Shown here one piece after another: positions 8,034 to 17,715 of a stretch of 38,961 nt of DNA. Each line of letters opens with the position of its first letter. The stretch's first letter is position 1. The DNA is taken from assembly GCA_014860565.1 (NCBI GenBank), contig JACZJN010000120.1:1-38961 (forward strand), given 5' to 3'. The DNA comes from Bacteroidota bacterium. GTDB taxonomy: Bacteria; Bacteroidota; Ignavibacteria; SZUA-365. The notes under the pieces were generated by a model, which saw nothing but the letters and a program-made list of their open reading frames with translations, made no database searches and was not told the origin of the DNA. Position numbers and translations under genes: made by a program.

Positions 8034-9404
8034 ATGCGCTTCGTACTCACCTTGTTGATCGGCCTGTTTGCCGCCACCGCAGGTTTTGCGCAGACCGCGG
8101 AACCGCAGAATGTCTGGATCGAGGACGGCTTTGCCCAGGACGCCCTTTCCGCGGATTGGAAGACCGTATCGGGTACCTGGACCGTCGAGGGTGACCGCGT
8201 GCGTGTCACCGGCGGCGGAGAGAACATGGCCATGTTAAACGGCCACTACCTCATGAATTCCAAGCCCTACGTCCTTGAGACGACGCTCAGCAAACTGGGT
8301 GGCGGCGTGATCTTTAACGCCGAGAACGCCGGAGCGCTGAACAATTCGCATGTGGTCAAGGTCGTTGACGGCGGCGTCACTGTGGGCTACATGGATTATT
8401 TGGGTGCGTTCATTGAAACTCGCACTGTGATGATCCAGGATCTGACCGCGCCGGTGAAAGTCCGCGTGTTCACCAATCCCAGAGACAAGAGTTTTTCCGT
8501 ACTCATCAACGATCGCAACGTGGTTCTCGAAGAACTGCGGTTCAACTCCGGCTTCTGTGGTCTTTACAGCGTTTCTTCCGGCGTCTCGTTCGAGGATTAT
8601 CGCATCTCCGGCGACGGCGCGATGGACATCCCCGCATACTTCATGAAATCCAACCGCCGCCAGCTCGACAACCTTTCATACATGTCGGGCAAGGAAGACG
8701 GTCTGCTGATCGTCAATCCGGTGGTCGGCATCGTGCAGCGCATCACCAGCGTCGGGACCTACGTGAGTGAAATCAGCATCGAGGAAAAAACCGCGCTGCG
8801 CGGCGTCGATGCGGATGAAAAATACACGTATGTCGTCGATGCGGAATCGAATTCCCTGCGCGTTTTCAATACCAACAACAAAGTCGAAAAGACCATCGCC
8901 TCCGATCTCGAGGATCCGCGCGATGTGGCTGTCGACGATGCACGCATCTACGTCCTCGACAAAAAAGGCATCGCCGTGTTCGACAAGAACCTGGCGCTGA
9001 TCAAGCGCTACGCCGGCGGGCTTTTCCGTGATCCCCGCGGCATTACCGTTTCGGGCGATCGCGTTGTCGTTGCCGATTTCGGAAACGGACAAGTGCAGGT
9101 GCTGAATAAATCCGATCTGTCGGTCGATCTCGTCATCAAGGATGATCTGGTCAATCCGAGTGGCGTCTGCATCGATGCAGAGAATGGAGATATCTACGTA
9201 GCCGATCCCGCGGCGGTGGCTGTATTTCATTACGACCGAGAAGGCGGGTTCATCGAGCGGATCGACCCCATCACCATTCGCGGGTTCATTTCTCCGCGGG
9301 ATGTGTTTCTGCTCAACGATATGATTTATGTGGCGGATTTTGACCGTATACTCGGTTTCCGCAAAGGCGTGCTGACCCTCCGTCCGAGTCTGCGCATCGA
9401 CTGA
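8034..9404 (+). CDS. Secreted beta-propeller (NHL-like) protein with N-terminal LamG-like domain
   Basis: A 456-residue exported protein. The signal peptide is clear (MRFVLTLLIGLFAATAGFAQ, cleavage after the AxA-like site). Residues about 25-190 look like a concanavalin/LamG-type jelly roll (EDGFAQDALSADWKTVSGTW opening, then WTVEGDRVRV and VSFEDYRISGDG). Residues about 215-450 contain repeats of roughly 40-45 residues with the pattern 'DPRDVAV..ARIYVLD...IAVFD', typical of NHL/SMP-30-like propellers. No catalytic motif was recognised; binding or scaffolding is possible. It heads a tight operon: the LarA homologue starts one base after its stop. Confidence 0.75.
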   Translation: MRFVLTLLIGLFAATAGFAQTAEPQNVWIEDGFAQDALSADWKTVSGTWTVEGDRVRVTGGGENMAMLNGHYLMNSKPYVLETTLSKLGGGVIFNAENAGALNNSHVVKVVDGGVTVGYMDYLGAFIETRTVMIQDLTAPVKVRVFTNPRDKSFSVLINDRNVVLEELRFNSGFCGLYSVSSGVSFEDYRISGDGAMDIPAYFMKSNRRQLDNLSYMSGKEDGLLIVNPVVGIVQRITSVGTYVSEISIEEKTALRGVDADEKYTYVVDAESNSLRVFNTNNKVEKTIASDLEDPRDVAVDDARIYVLDKKGIAVFDKNLALIKRYAGGLFRDPRGITVSGDRVVVADFGNGQVQVLNKSDLSVDLVIKDDLVNPSGVCIDAENGDIYVADPAAVAVFHYDREGGFIERIDPITIRGFISPRDVFLLNDMIYVADFDRILGFRKGVLTLRPSLRID

Positions 9405-9405
9405 C

Positions 9406-10704
9406 ATGGACCGCGCCGCTGACACGATACTCGAGCTGCGCTATGGTTCGGGCGTTCAGCGTACCGCGCTGCCTTCCGACTGGCATCACCACCGTCTTCG
9501 GACCGCCCCATCTCCTGCGGGGCGATCCGAAGACGAGGTGATCGAAGCCATACTCGCCGCTCCGTTCGGCCCCTCCCTCACGGCCTTCCTGAATCCTGAC
9601 CTCCCGCTCCTTATTCTCGTATCCGATAAAACACGCCGCTGCCAGACCGGTGTATTTCTGCCGCATTTGCTCGCCATCGTGCATGCCGCGGGGATTCCGC
9701 GCGAGCGTGTGAGCATTCTCTTTGCATCAGGCACACATCCCGCGCAGAGCGAGGCGGAGAAACGGGCGATTATCGGAGACGACATTTACGACCATTATCT
9801 CGTTCGCGAGCATGATGCCCGCGACGAGGAAGCCTGCATCGCTGTGGGGAGCACACGATTCGGTACGCCCGTGCTCATCAACCGCATGGTGGCCGATGCG
9901 GCGCAGGTCCTGGCTACCGGCACGATCGTGCACCATTACTTCGCCGGCTTCGGCGGCGGTGCGAAACTCTTCGTTCCCGGCGTTGCCGCGCACAGCACGG
10001 CGGTCGCGAACCACCGCCGCACGATCACGGCGGAGGGGCGATTCCACCCCGGCTGCACTGACGGAGCGGTCGAGGGGAACCCTGTGATCGAAGATATTAT
10101 GGACGCGCGACGCCTGATGCCCCCGCATTGGTATTTCGCCGCGCTGCTTGATGATCATGGACGCATCGCCGACGGCGTCTGCGGCGACATGGACGCTGCG
10201 CATCGCGAGGGTTGTCGGCGGGTCGATGCGCGGTTCCGCTGTACGGTCGAGAACGCGGCAGACGTGACCATCGTGAGTGCCGGGGGATATCCGAAGGACA
10301 TCAATTTCATTCAGGCGCATAAGGCGCTGCATCACGCCTCCTATGCGACGCGGGAAGGCGGCGGCATCATCTGCCTTGCAGAGTGCCGAGACGGCATCGG
10401 CAATGACCGTTTCATGGAATGGTTCGCTCATAAAGACGAATCTTCGTTCCGTGAGGCGCTTCTTCACCACTACGCAATGAACGCGCATACCGCTCTCGCG
10501 ATGCGTGAAAAAGCCCGGCGGCATCGCATCATATTTGTCTCGAACCTGCCGGCAGCGGATGTGCTGGCGATGGGGATGGAAGTCGCGCCTTCTCTCGAGG
10601 CCGCCGTAGACATGCTGCGGAATACGACGGGACAGGGATCAGATGTCGCGGTTCTTGAAAACGGTTCACTCACCGTCCCGATGCTGAGGGAGAATCGCGC
10701 GTGA
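9406..10704 (+). CDS. LarA-family nickel-pincer (NPN) racemase/epimerase homologue
   Basis: A 432-residue member of the LarA (DUF2088) family, whose characterised member is lactate racemase, using a nickel pincer nucleotide cofactor bound to a lysine. The catalytic set of Lactobacillus plantarum LarA can be traced: DKTR (Asp74, Arg77), His111 in SGTHP, His177 in HHYFAGFGGG, Lys187 in GGAK and His203 in NHRR. The spacings 111-177-187-203 match the LarA residues 108-174-184-200 exactly. The protein should therefore be able to hold the cofactor. Substrate is unknown, since the family also acts on other 2-hydroxy acids and sugars. The cofactor genes larB, larC and larE are not in this window. The next gene overlaps its stop by four bases. 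Confidence 0.85.
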   Translation: MDRAADTILELRYGSGVQRTALPSDWHHHRLRTAPSPAGRSEDEVIEAILAAPFGPSLTAFLNPDLPLLILVSDKTRRCQTGVFLPHLLAIVHAAGIPRERVSILFASGTHPAQSEAEKRAIIGDDIYDHYLVREHDARDEEACIAVGSTRFGTPVLINRMVADAAQVLATGTIVHHYFAGFGGGAKLFVPGVAAHSTAVANHRRTITAEGRFHPGCTDGAVEGNPVIEDIMDARRLMPPHWYFAALLDDHGRIADGVCGDMDAAHREGCRRVDARFRCTVENAADVTIVSAGGYPKDINFIQAHKALHHASYATREGGGIICLAECRDGIGNDRFMEWFAHKDESSFREALLHHYAMNAHTALAMREKARRHRIIFVSNLPAADVLAMGMEVAPSLEAAVDMLRNTTGQGSDVAVLENGSLTVPMLRENRA

Positions 10705-11321
10705 GCGGCGCCGAAATGCACCTGATGCTCGCGGCCGGCTGGATACTGTGGTGCGCGCTGCACAGCCTGTTGATCGCACCTTCATGGATGCGGCGCGTCG
10801 GCCGGATGTTCGACGCGCACATGGCCTACTACCGCCTCGTGTATGTCGCAATCAGTATCGTCACCCTTATTCCCGTGCTCTTCCTTCAGTGGACGATTGA
10901 TTCGCCCCTGCTCTGGTCCTGGCCGCTGTTGCTGCGCGTACTGCAGTGGGGAGGGATTGCAGGCGCCCTTGTCATTTTCGTTCTTGCGTCACGGCAATAC
11001 GATCAACCGTTTTTTTTCGGACTTCGACAGATTCGCGAACAGCTCGATGGAAAACAGGCGATATACCGTGGTTTCGTGGCTACGGGAATTCTTCGACGCA
11101 TGCGCCATCCGTATTACTCCGCCGGCATCCTCCTGCTGCTGTTCTGGGGGAACCTGACCGCTGCCAATCTCATCATGAAAGGAATCGGCATCGCCTATTT
11201 CATTCTCGGTGCGTTTCTCGAAGAACGGAAGCTTGTCGCTGAATTCGGCGACGACTACCGCCGCTACCAGCGGGACGTTCCGATGTTCGTGCCGCGTCTT
11301 CAATGGCGGGGGGCCAAGTGA
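10701..11321 (+). CDS. ICMT/MddA-like integral-membrane methyltransferase
   Basis: A 206-residue polytopic membrane protein with about five hydrophobic segments. The C-terminal signature is that of the isoprenylcysteine/phospholipid/thiol methyltransferase superfamily: RRMRHPYYSAG, then LEERKLVAEFGDDYRRYQ and VPMFVP. These motifs bind S-adenosylmethionine at the membrane face. Known relatives methylate isoprenylcysteine, phosphatidylethanolamine or methanethiol, and the substrate here cannot be assigned. The GTG start overlaps the LarA stop as GTGA, so the two are translationally coupled. Confidence 0.75.
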   Translation: MSGAEMHLMLAAGWILWCALHSLLIAPSWMRRVGRMFDAHMAYYRLVYVAISIVTLIPVLFLQWTIDSPLLWSWPLLLRVLQWGGIAGALVIFVLASRQYDQPFFFGLRQIREQLDGKQAIYRGFVATGILRRMRHPYYSAGILLLLFWGNLTAANLIMKGIGIAYFILGAFLEERKLVAEFGDDYRRYQRDVPMFVPRLQWRGAK

Positions 11322-12337
11322 TCGAAGGAACAGTGGAACGCATCCTCGTGATTCGCCGTCACAACCACATTGGCGACATGCTGTGCTCCGTGCCGCTCTA
11401 CGCTGGGCTGAAGAAGCGATGGCCGTCTGCCGAGATCACGCTTCTCGCCTCGCCCACCCGCTATCCCATTCCCCTGCGCGACGTGAACCCGTTCCTTGAC
11501 CGGGTGGAATACTACGCGAAGGGCACGCTCACGGAAGTGATCCGCGCCCACACATCACTGCGTTCCCGCGGTTTCGACGTGGCCATCGTTCCCTCCACCA
11601 TCGCGCTCTCGCGCACGTCGCACATCACCGCGCTGCTCAGCGGTGCGCGCGTCCGCGTCGGTGTCGGGACCCTTGATGGTAAGCGGAACCCGATGCACCG
11701 TTTTCTCAATGTGAAAGGCGACATGCACTGGGGTACCGAGCATGTGCATCAGGAGGAACGCAACCGCGAGATTGCCGCGCTGGCCGGTTGCGGCATCACA
11801 CAGGATGAAATGCGCGCGTTCCGAATTCCGCTGACAGACAAGGCGGAGGGGAAGGCCACGCACGTACTCGGGGATTGGGCAGACGGGCGTCCGCTGATCG
11901 GCGTACATCCCGGGGCGGGAAAAATGCAGAATATATGGCCGGCCGAGCGATACGCTGAGGTTCTCGGGGATCTTGCATTTACGAACGCCGGAGATGTCGT
12001 CATCACCGGCGGCGTCCTCGATGACGCGGCGGTGGAGGCGCTTGGGGCCCGGTTGACGATAATGGGAATAGAGCATCGGAAACTCCGGAACCTCCCGATC
12101 GCCGCGCTCTCGGCGGTGTATCAGCGTCTGCGTCTGTATCTCACCAACGACACCGGTACGATGCATATCGCAGCCTACAGTGGCTGCCGGACCGTGTCGC
12201 TGTTCGGCCCGACCGCATCCTGGGAATGGGGTCCACGTGGCGACCATCATCGCGTGGTGCAGTCGGATGACGGGAGCATGGGAGGTATTCCTATCGATAG
12301 CGTGCGGATGGCCTGTCAGAGTTTATTGGGGGATTGA
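11318..12337 (+). CDS. GT9-family glycosyltransferase (heptosyltransferase-like)
   Basis: About 339 residues with the GT9 pattern of ADP-heptose:LPS heptosyltransferases: ILVIRRHNHIGDMLCSVPLY at the N-terminus, IGVHPGAGKMQNIWPAERYAEV at the donor-domain start and YLTNDTGTMHIAAYSGC plus VSLFGPT near the C-terminus. It probably adds a heptose or similar sugar to a lipid-linked surface glycan on the inner face of the cytoplasmic membrane. Two starts are possible: ATG 11303 with no ribosome site, or GTG 11318, which has a G6 run four bases upstream and overlaps the previous stop as GTGA, as the preceding pair does. GTG is preferred. It ends the four-gene operon and is convergent with rsmB. Confidence 0.88.
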   Translation: MIEGTVERILVIRRHNHIGDMLCSVPLYAGLKKRWPSAEITLLASPTRYPIPLRDVNPFLDRVEYYAKGTLTEVIRAHTSLRSRGFDVAIVPSTIALSRTSHITALLSGARVRVGVGTLDGKRNPMHRFLNVKGDMHWGTEHVHQEERNREIAALAGCGITQDEMRAFRIPLTDKAEGKATHVLGDWADGRPLIGVHPGAGKMQNIWPAERYAEVLGDLAFTNAGDVVITGGVLDDAAVEALGARLTIMGIEHRKLRNLPIAALSAVYQRLRLYLTNDTGTMHIAAYSGCRTVSLFGPTASWEWGPRGDHHRVVQSDDGSMGGIPIDSVRMACQSLLGD

Positions 12338-12397
12338 GCCGGGGGAAGCTGCGCAGGGAAGGAGTCAGGGAACATCCTCACGCGCGAGGGGGCGCGG

Positions 12398-13900
12398 TCA
12401 GGAGGAAGTATCGCGGCACAGCCGCGCCATGTAGAATCCATCGGAATCGAGCAGGGTCGGGGAAAGGAGCAATTCTCCGCTGTCCGCATGCAGTTCTCTC
12501 AGCGACACTCCTGCATCGAGAAGCTGCGGCGCAAGCGGATCGAGTGAGAAATCGTCGTGCTTCTCGAGGAATCTCCGTACGTTCGCGCTGTTTTCCTGCG
12601 GGAGCAGGGAGCAGGTCGCGTAGAGCAGGATGCCGCCAGCTTTCACGTACGCTGCATTGCGCGCAAGGATCGCCGCCTGACGCTCTGCGAGACGCGCCAC
12701 CGTCTTTTCTGTCAGCCGCCACTTCAACGCGGGGTGCCGGCGCACGGTGCCGAAACCGGAACAGGGGGCATCGACCAGAACGCAATCGAATTTCATATCA
12801 GGATCGAATGGTTCACGTCCGTCGGTTCTCATGCCGACCGGGGTGAGAGCGAGCGTCCGGATGCTGCCCAGCGCGAGACGCTTGCCCCGCTGTTCGAGTC
12901 CCCGCAGTTTATGCCGCTCGATATCGCAAGCCACGATGCTGCCCTGGTCGCGCATGGTGTCGGCCAGTTGCATGGTCTTCCCGCCGCCCCCTGCGCACGC
13001 GTCCATGATGTTCATTCCAGCTGTCACTCCGCAGCCAAGCACGATGAGCTGACTACCGGCATCCTGTATCTCGAACAACCCGTCTTCATACCAATGGCTC
13101 TCCATCAGGGGACGCCGCTCGGAAATAACGGCGTCGGGAAGGATTGCATGCGCCGTGGCGGTGATGCCGGCTTCCCGTAGTGCTGATAGAAGCGCTTCGC
13201 GTTCTCCCCGCATGCGGTTGGTACGCAGGACAAGCGGGGCCGCGGCGCAGAGTCCACGACCGAGTTCGGAAATATCGGCGAAGGAAAACGGGGGCTGGTG
13301 CTCGCGCCATGATCGCACGACCCAGTCGGGGAGGGACCAACGGACGGCGACGGCTTCCCCCCAGGCGTCCTCTGGCATCGTAGTCTCTTCACCCGCAGCC
13401 GATGTCGATTCCCCGAGCCCGGAAACCATGGGGGCGAACACCGCTTCGGCTGAAATGCAGGCGGACTGCCAATCCTCGGCCCGCAGCAGCAATGATTCGA
13501 CTCCATCTGTGGAGCGGCGCTTGAGAATCGCGATGCAGGCGTCCTCAACAGCTGTGCCCGCCGCCCCCTCGATCTCGCCATCGTCGAAGGGCGGTACGAA
13601 GCCCCGAAGTGAGAGCAGCAGAGCCGCGGCCGTGACCGTCTGTGTTTCGTCGACCGAAGGCCGAAGGTCGACGTCGCCGGTCACGCCGTTGCCGCAGGCG
13701 CGGGCAAAACGCCACACCCGCAGAGCATGATGTGTCGCAGAGGAAACGAACTGACGTTCCGTTCCGTCCAGCCGTTTTTGCTGATGCAGATACGTCGACG
13801 CCAGCTCCCGTGGGGGCTGTGACGATTTCAGGAGGAGGCGCGCGAGTTCCGCGGCGAGCTCGATCAGCGTCGCCGCGCGCGCAGGGGTGAGAGAGATCAC
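12398..13900 (-). CDS. rsmB: RsmB/Sun-type rRNA (cytosine-C5) methyltransferase
   Basis: A 500-residue SAM-dependent methyltransferase of the NOL1/NOP2/Sun family. An N-terminal NusB-like helical domain (1-150) suggests RsmB, which methylates C967 of 16S rRNA in E. coli, over RsmF. The catalytic domain shows MDACAGGGGKT (SAM loop, 299-309), DAPCSGFGT (Cys380) and ATCSL (Cys430), the two cysteines of the mechanism. It is the last gene of the kynurenine operon, overlapping the tryptophan dioxygenase stop by ATGA. That is an odd companion for a catabolic operon. The insert around residues 160-185 is longer than usual. Confidence 0.85.
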   Translation of the reverse strand: MISLTPARAATLIELAAELARLLLKSSQPPRELASTYLHQQKRLDGTERQFVSSATHHALRVWRFARACGNGVTGDVDLRPSVDETQTVTAAALLLSLRGFVPPFDDGEIEGAAGTAVEDACIAILKRRSTDGVESLLLRAEDWQSACISAEAVFAPMVSGLGESTSAAGEETTMPEDAWGEAVAVRWSLPDWVVRSWREHQPPFSFADISELGRGLCAAAPLVLRTNRMRGEREALLSALREAGITATAHAILPDAVISERRPLMESHWYEDGLFEIQDAGSQLIVLGCGVTAGMNIMDACAGGGGKTMQLADTMRDQGSIVACDIERHKLRGLEQRGKRLALGSIRTLALTPVGMRTDGREPFDPDMKFDCVLVDAPCSGFGTVRRHPALKWRLTEKTVARLAERQAAILARNAAYVKAGGILLYATCSLLPQENSANVRRFLEKHDDFSLDPLAPQLLDAGVSLRELHADSGELLLSPTLLDSDGFYMARLCRDTSS

Positions 13901-14997
13901 CGGCTACCGCTTTTGTGCACAAATCCGAGACGGTCGCGCACGAGCGCCGGCAATTCCGGCAGCGCCGTACGTGGAATCAGAAAAGTAGACAAATTCGTGA
14001 GATCTGAAAAGACGCGGTGGCTTTCTGCGGTGGACTTCAGGTAATGGTAGCCGGATGATCCGCCGGTGCCGATCTTCGTGCCGATCATGCGGTGTACCAT
14101 CAGCGCGTGCCGGTAGCGCCAGGTCGTCATCAGTTCGTCGATATCGACAAGAGCGGCGATCAGGCGGTATGGCATTGCGAGAATAGGCTGGTCGCGGTAC
14201 AGGGAAACAAAGAGCGCGGCGAGTGTGGCGCGATGCGAGAGCCGCAGCTTGCCTTCTGTCCGCAGCGCCTCATGCCGTGAGGGATCGAATACCGCGTCGA
14301 AATGCGCGGTCGTCTCGCCGAGTCCGAGCAGTTGTACTGATTTTTCTTCTTCGCTGAGCGTGGGATTGCGTTCGATTACGCTGCGGTCCGCATCCAGCAT
14401 CTCGTGCACTGCACTGCGGTAGGCATCCCAGAAGCGATAGGACTCCGTTTCGAGAAACGGTGTGCGTTCGAGCCAGCTCTGTATGGCGTCGAACATCGTC
14501 GGGTGCTGCTCCGCCTCGATCAGTTGGTCCCGGTGCTGCGGCGAGACGCGGCTGTGATATGCGGCCTGATTGTAGCGGAGACGGGAGTCGGATTGCAGTC
14601 CGAGTCGAATCTCCAGCATACGGAACTGAATACTTTGAAATCCGGAGGCCGGGAAAAGGAAGTCGCGGAAATCCAGAAAATCCAGCGGCGTCATTGTTTC
14701 GAGAATGCGCAGCTGATCGATGAGCACCTTCTGGATCTCGGTCACGCGGTGCAGCCGCGAAACGCACATGCCGATGTGCGCCTCCTCAACCGGTTCGGCG
14801 GACAGAAGACCGATGACGGAGTCCATTTCGAAAAGAATCTGCTTGAACCAGAGTTCATATGCCTGGTGCACGATGATGAACAGCATTTCATCGTGGGCGG
14901 GGGCGCCGTACTCCTCGCTCTTTCGATGCTGACTGTCGAGCAGGCCGTCGAGCTGAAGGTACTCCGAGTAGTACAGGGGCGGGAAAGGTCTATCCAT
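13897..14997 (-). CDS. kynA: Tryptophan 2,3-dioxygenase
   Basis: A 366-residue haem enzyme that opens the indole ring of L-tryptophan to give N-formylkynurenine, the first step of the kynurenine route. Family signatures are YSEYLQLDGLL, HDEMLFIIVHQAYELWFKQ (His44 matches the distal histidine), FRDFLFPASGFQS and WRYRHALMVHRMIG, where His297 matches the proximal haem ligand His328 of human TDO. GTGGSSGYHYL at about 310-320 forms the substrate/haem loop. The C-terminus resembles the animal-type enzyme (FSDLTNLSTFLIPR). It lies 19 bases after the KMO stop and overlaps rsmB by four bases. Confidence 0.97.
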   Translation of the reverse strand: MDRPFPPLYYSEYLQLDGLLDSQHRKSEEYGAPAHDEMLFIIVHQAYELWFKQILFEMDSVIGLLSAEPVEEAHIGMCVSRLHRVTEIQKVLIDQLRILETMTPLDFLDFRDFLFPASGFQSIQFRMLEIRLGLQSDSRLRYNQAAYHSRVSPQHRDQLIEAEQHPTMFDAIQSWLERTPFLETESYRFWDAYRSAVHEMLDADRSVIERNPTLSEEEKSVQLLGLGETTAHFDAVFDPSRHEALRTEGKLRLSHRATLAALFVSLYRDQPILAMPYRLIAALVDIDELMTTWRYRHALMVHRMIGTKIGTGGSSGYHYLKSTAESHRVFSDLTNLSTFLIPRTALPELPALVRDRLGFVHKSGSR

Positions 14998-15016
14998 GAA
15001 CGAGTCTCCTCACGTT

Positions 15017-16399
15017 TCAGCGCAGGGATCCTGCTTCCTCCGTATAGGGACGCAGGCGTGTTGAAATACGTTGTTCGGCAAGGGCGAAATGCACGTCTTC
15101 GATTTTCTCGATGCCACGGGTCAGCTCTTCGAGAATCTCCTGCTGAATCTGCCCACGTCGACGGGCGACGGCATATGGCGTACGATGGAACGTCACCATG
15201 GAATATTTCGGGATGAAATACTCCGGAAATTTTTCCTCCAGCACGAGCCCGACCTTCTTCATGAGCAGAAAATGTGGATCGGCGACGCGGTCCCGCATTT
15301 CGATGAAGTTCTCCAGTGCCAGGTCGGCGATCGCGTCGGCATTGATCTTGCGGCGCTCCTGGTACGCTGCGAACACGCGGTGCCAGTCGGTGCCGAATTC
15401 ATCGAGACACTCGTTGAGTACGGTGCAGTCTTCGAAGGCGCAGTTCATGCCCTGTCCGTAAAACGGAACGACGGCGTGGCAGGCGTCGCCCAACAGTGCC
15501 GCCGCATCACCGACATGCCAGGGGAAGCAGCGGATTGTTCCCAACGCACCGGTCGGATTGGAGAAAAAGTCGTCCTCCAGCGTGGGCATGAGCGCCAGCG
15601 CATCGGGAAATTCCCTCTCGAAAAACGCGCGCACGCCTGCTGGCGTGTCGAGCGATGAAAAGCCGGGATCGCCTTCCTGCTGAAGGAAGAGCGTGCAGGT
15701 GAAGCTCCCGTCGGGATTCGGCAGGGCGATGAGCATGAAGGAGTGGCGCGGCCAGATATGCAGCGCGTGTTTCTCAAGCTGGAAACCACCGTCCCTGCCC
15801 GGAGGAATCGATAATTCCTTGTATCCGTGTTCGAGAAATTCCTGCGAAAAGTTGAAGCGCGGTGTGGCCTCCATGGATTGACGCACCGGCGAACCTGCGC
15901 CGTCGGTAGCGATCACGGTGTCTTCGCTGCGCATGTACGACGCCCCGGTCTCCTCGTCCGTGAAGTGTACCGCGCGTTTCGCGAAGTCCATGCCATCACA
16001 GCGCTGCTGGAAGTGGATGCGCACATGAGTGTGACTTTCGGCCAGATCCATGAGCTTGCGGTTCAGATCGCCGCGGGAGACGGAATAGATCACCTCCGAA
16101 TCATCCTTGCCGTAAGGCTGAAAAGTGAGGGAGCTGTTCTCGCCATGGATCATGCGCCCACGCATGGGGATGGCGATGTCCATGATGGCGTCGAGCAGAC
16201 CCACTTCGTCGAGGGCGTGAATACCTCGTTTCGACAGGGCAAGGTTAATCGAACGTCCGGCGCTCATGTGCGCGAGGCGCATGTCGGGACGCCGTTCATA
16301 CACATCGACCGCGTAGCCGCGGCGTGCGAGATAGATCGAAAGCAGGGACCCGGCAAGACCGGCGCCGACGAGAAGAATATGCTGCTGATGGTCGGGCAT
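15017..16399 (-). CDS. kmo: Kynurenine 3-monooxygenase
   Basis: A 460-residue class A FAD monooxygenase hydroxylating L-kynurenine to 3-hydroxykynurenine with NADPH and O2. The N-terminal dinucleotide fold VGAGLAGS is at 11-18, followed by the KMO-specific GRSINLALSKRG (48-59). The second FAD motif GDACHAVVPFYGQGMN lies at 304-319. The C-terminal region (about 380-450) has the basic and hydrophobic stretch that follows the catalytic domain in this family. It lies between kynureninase (29 bases upstream) and kynA, and supplies the step between them. Confidence 0.96.
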   Translation of the reverse strand: MPDHQQHILLVGAGLAGSLLSIYLARRGYAVDVYERRPDMRLAHMSAGRSINLALSKRGIHALDEVGLLDAIMDIAIPMRGRMIHGENSSLTFQPYGKDDSEVIYSVSRGDLNRKLMDLAESHTHVRIHFQQRCDGMDFAKRAVHFTDEETGASYMRSEDTVIATDGAGSPVRQSMEATPRFNFSQEFLEHGYKELSIPPGRDGGFQLEKHALHIWPRHSFMLIALPNPDGSFTCTLFLQQEGDPGFSSLDTPAGVRAFFEREFPDALALMPTLEDDFFSNPTGALGTIRCFPWHVGDAAALLGDACHAVVPFYGQGMNCAFEDCTVLNECLDEFGTDWHRVFAAYQERRKINADAIADLALENFIEMRDRVADPHFLLMKKVGLVLEEKFPEYFIPKYSMVTFHRTPYAVARRRGQIQQEILEELTRGIEKIEDVHFALAEQRISTRLRPYTEEAGSLR

Positions 16400-16428
16400 G
16401 GGATCACTCGCGCGATAGTGGATGAAAG

Positions 16429-17715
16429 TCAGACCGTCGCATCGAAATACGCGTGAAAAAGCTCGGCAAAACGCCAGACGTCTTCGAAGCTGTTGTAGAG
16501 TGGAACGGGAGCGATGCGGATAACATCGGGCTCGCGCCAGTCGCAGATAACATGCGCGGCCGTGAGATAGTCGAAGAGCAGCCGTCCGTTATGCGGCACA
16601 CGCAGAGAAAGCTGGCAACCGCGCTGCGCGGAATCCTGCGGCGTGATGATGCTCCAGTTCGACCTGCCCCTGCGTGCGAGGAGGAACTCGAGATATCCCG
16701 TGAGCAGTTCGCTCTTCGCGCGTAACGCGTCCATACCGGCCTGGTCGAACAGTTCGAGCGAGGCCCGCAGCGCGGCAAGGGGAAGGATCGAGGGATTGCT
16801 CAGCTGCCACCCCTCCGCGCCCGTGATAGGCAGGAATCGCGGAGGCATCGTGAAGCGCGATGACTTGTCGTGTCCCCACCATCCCGCGAAGCGGGGGAGG
16901 TCGCTGTCGGCGTGCCGCTCGTGCACGAAGCATCCCGCCGTGCTTCCCGGACCCGCGTTCAGATACTTGTAGGAACACCAGGCAGCGAAATCCACGTCCC
17001 AGTCATGCAGCCGCAGGGCCACGTTGCCCGCGGCATGGGCGCAGTCGACGCCGACGACGATCCCTGCTTCGTGCGCCGCCCGCGTGATCTCCGCGATATC
17101 GAACAATTGTCCGTTGTAATAATTCACGCCCCCAAGCAGCAGCAGTGCTGCGTCGTCGCGGTGACGCGCGATGGTCGTGAGCACGGTGTCGGTGGAAAAA
17201 CGTCCATCCGCATCCAGAGGAATTTCCACCACGCCTTCGACAGGGTCGTAGCCATGAACCCTCAACTGCGATGCTACGGCATATTGATCAGAGGGAAAGG
17301 CTTTTTCCTCGATGATGATCTTGTGACGTCCGGGTGTGGGACGGTAGAACGACACCATGAGCAGATGCAGATTGACGGTGAGCGTGTTCATGGTCACGAC
17401 CTCGACGGGCAGTGCGCCGACGATGCGTGCGGTCTGACTGGTCAACAACTCGTGATAAGGCATCCACGGATGCTTCGCACGGAAATGCCCCTCCACGCCG
17501 AGGTCGGCCCAGTCGCGGAGTTCTTCTTCGATATACGCGCGCGTGTTGACCGGCTGCAGTCCGAGGGAGTTGCCGCACAGGTAGATCTGATCCTTTCCTT
17601 CCGGCGTCCGCGGTGCGTGGAATTGCGCGCGAAAGCCGCGCAGAGGATCCGCTTCATCCATCCGGAGAGCGTATGCGTGATCGATACCGAATTCATGTGT
17701 CGTGTTCATGCTCAT
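16429..17715 (-). CDS. kynU: Kynureninase
   Basis: A 428-residue PLP fold-type I hydrolase that cleaves 3-hydroxykynurenine to 3-hydroxyanthranilate and alanine. Motifs seen are YLCGNSLGLQP (substrate/PLP entry), VVTMNTLTVNLHLLM, VGVDCAHAAGN (Asp224 facing the PLP ring) and CSYKYLNAGPG with the PLP lysine Lys250. Length matches bacterial kynureninases. The gene starts within the formamidase stop (ATGA overlap), so the two are translationally coupled. Confidence 0.97.
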   Translation of the reverse strand: MSMNTTHEFGIDHAYALRMDEADPLRGFRAQFHAPRTPEGKDQIYLCGNSLGLQPVNTRAYIEEELRDWADLGVEGHFRAKHPWMPYHELLTSQTARIVGALPVEVVTMNTLTVNLHLLMVSFYRPTPGRHKIIIEEKAFPSDQYAVASQLRVHGYDPVEGVVEIPLDADGRFSTDTVLTTIARHRDDAALLLLGGVNYYNGQLFDIAEITRAAHEAGIVVGVDCAHAAGNVALRLHDWDVDFAAWCSYKYLNAGPGSTAGCFVHERHADSDLPRFAGWWGHDKSSRFTMPPRFLPITGAEGWQLSNPSILPLAALRASLELFDQAGMDALRAKSELLTGYLEFLLARRGRSNWSIITPQDSAQRGCQLSLRVPHNGRLLFDYLTAAHVICDWREPDVIRIAPVPLYNSFEDVWRFAELFHAYFDATV

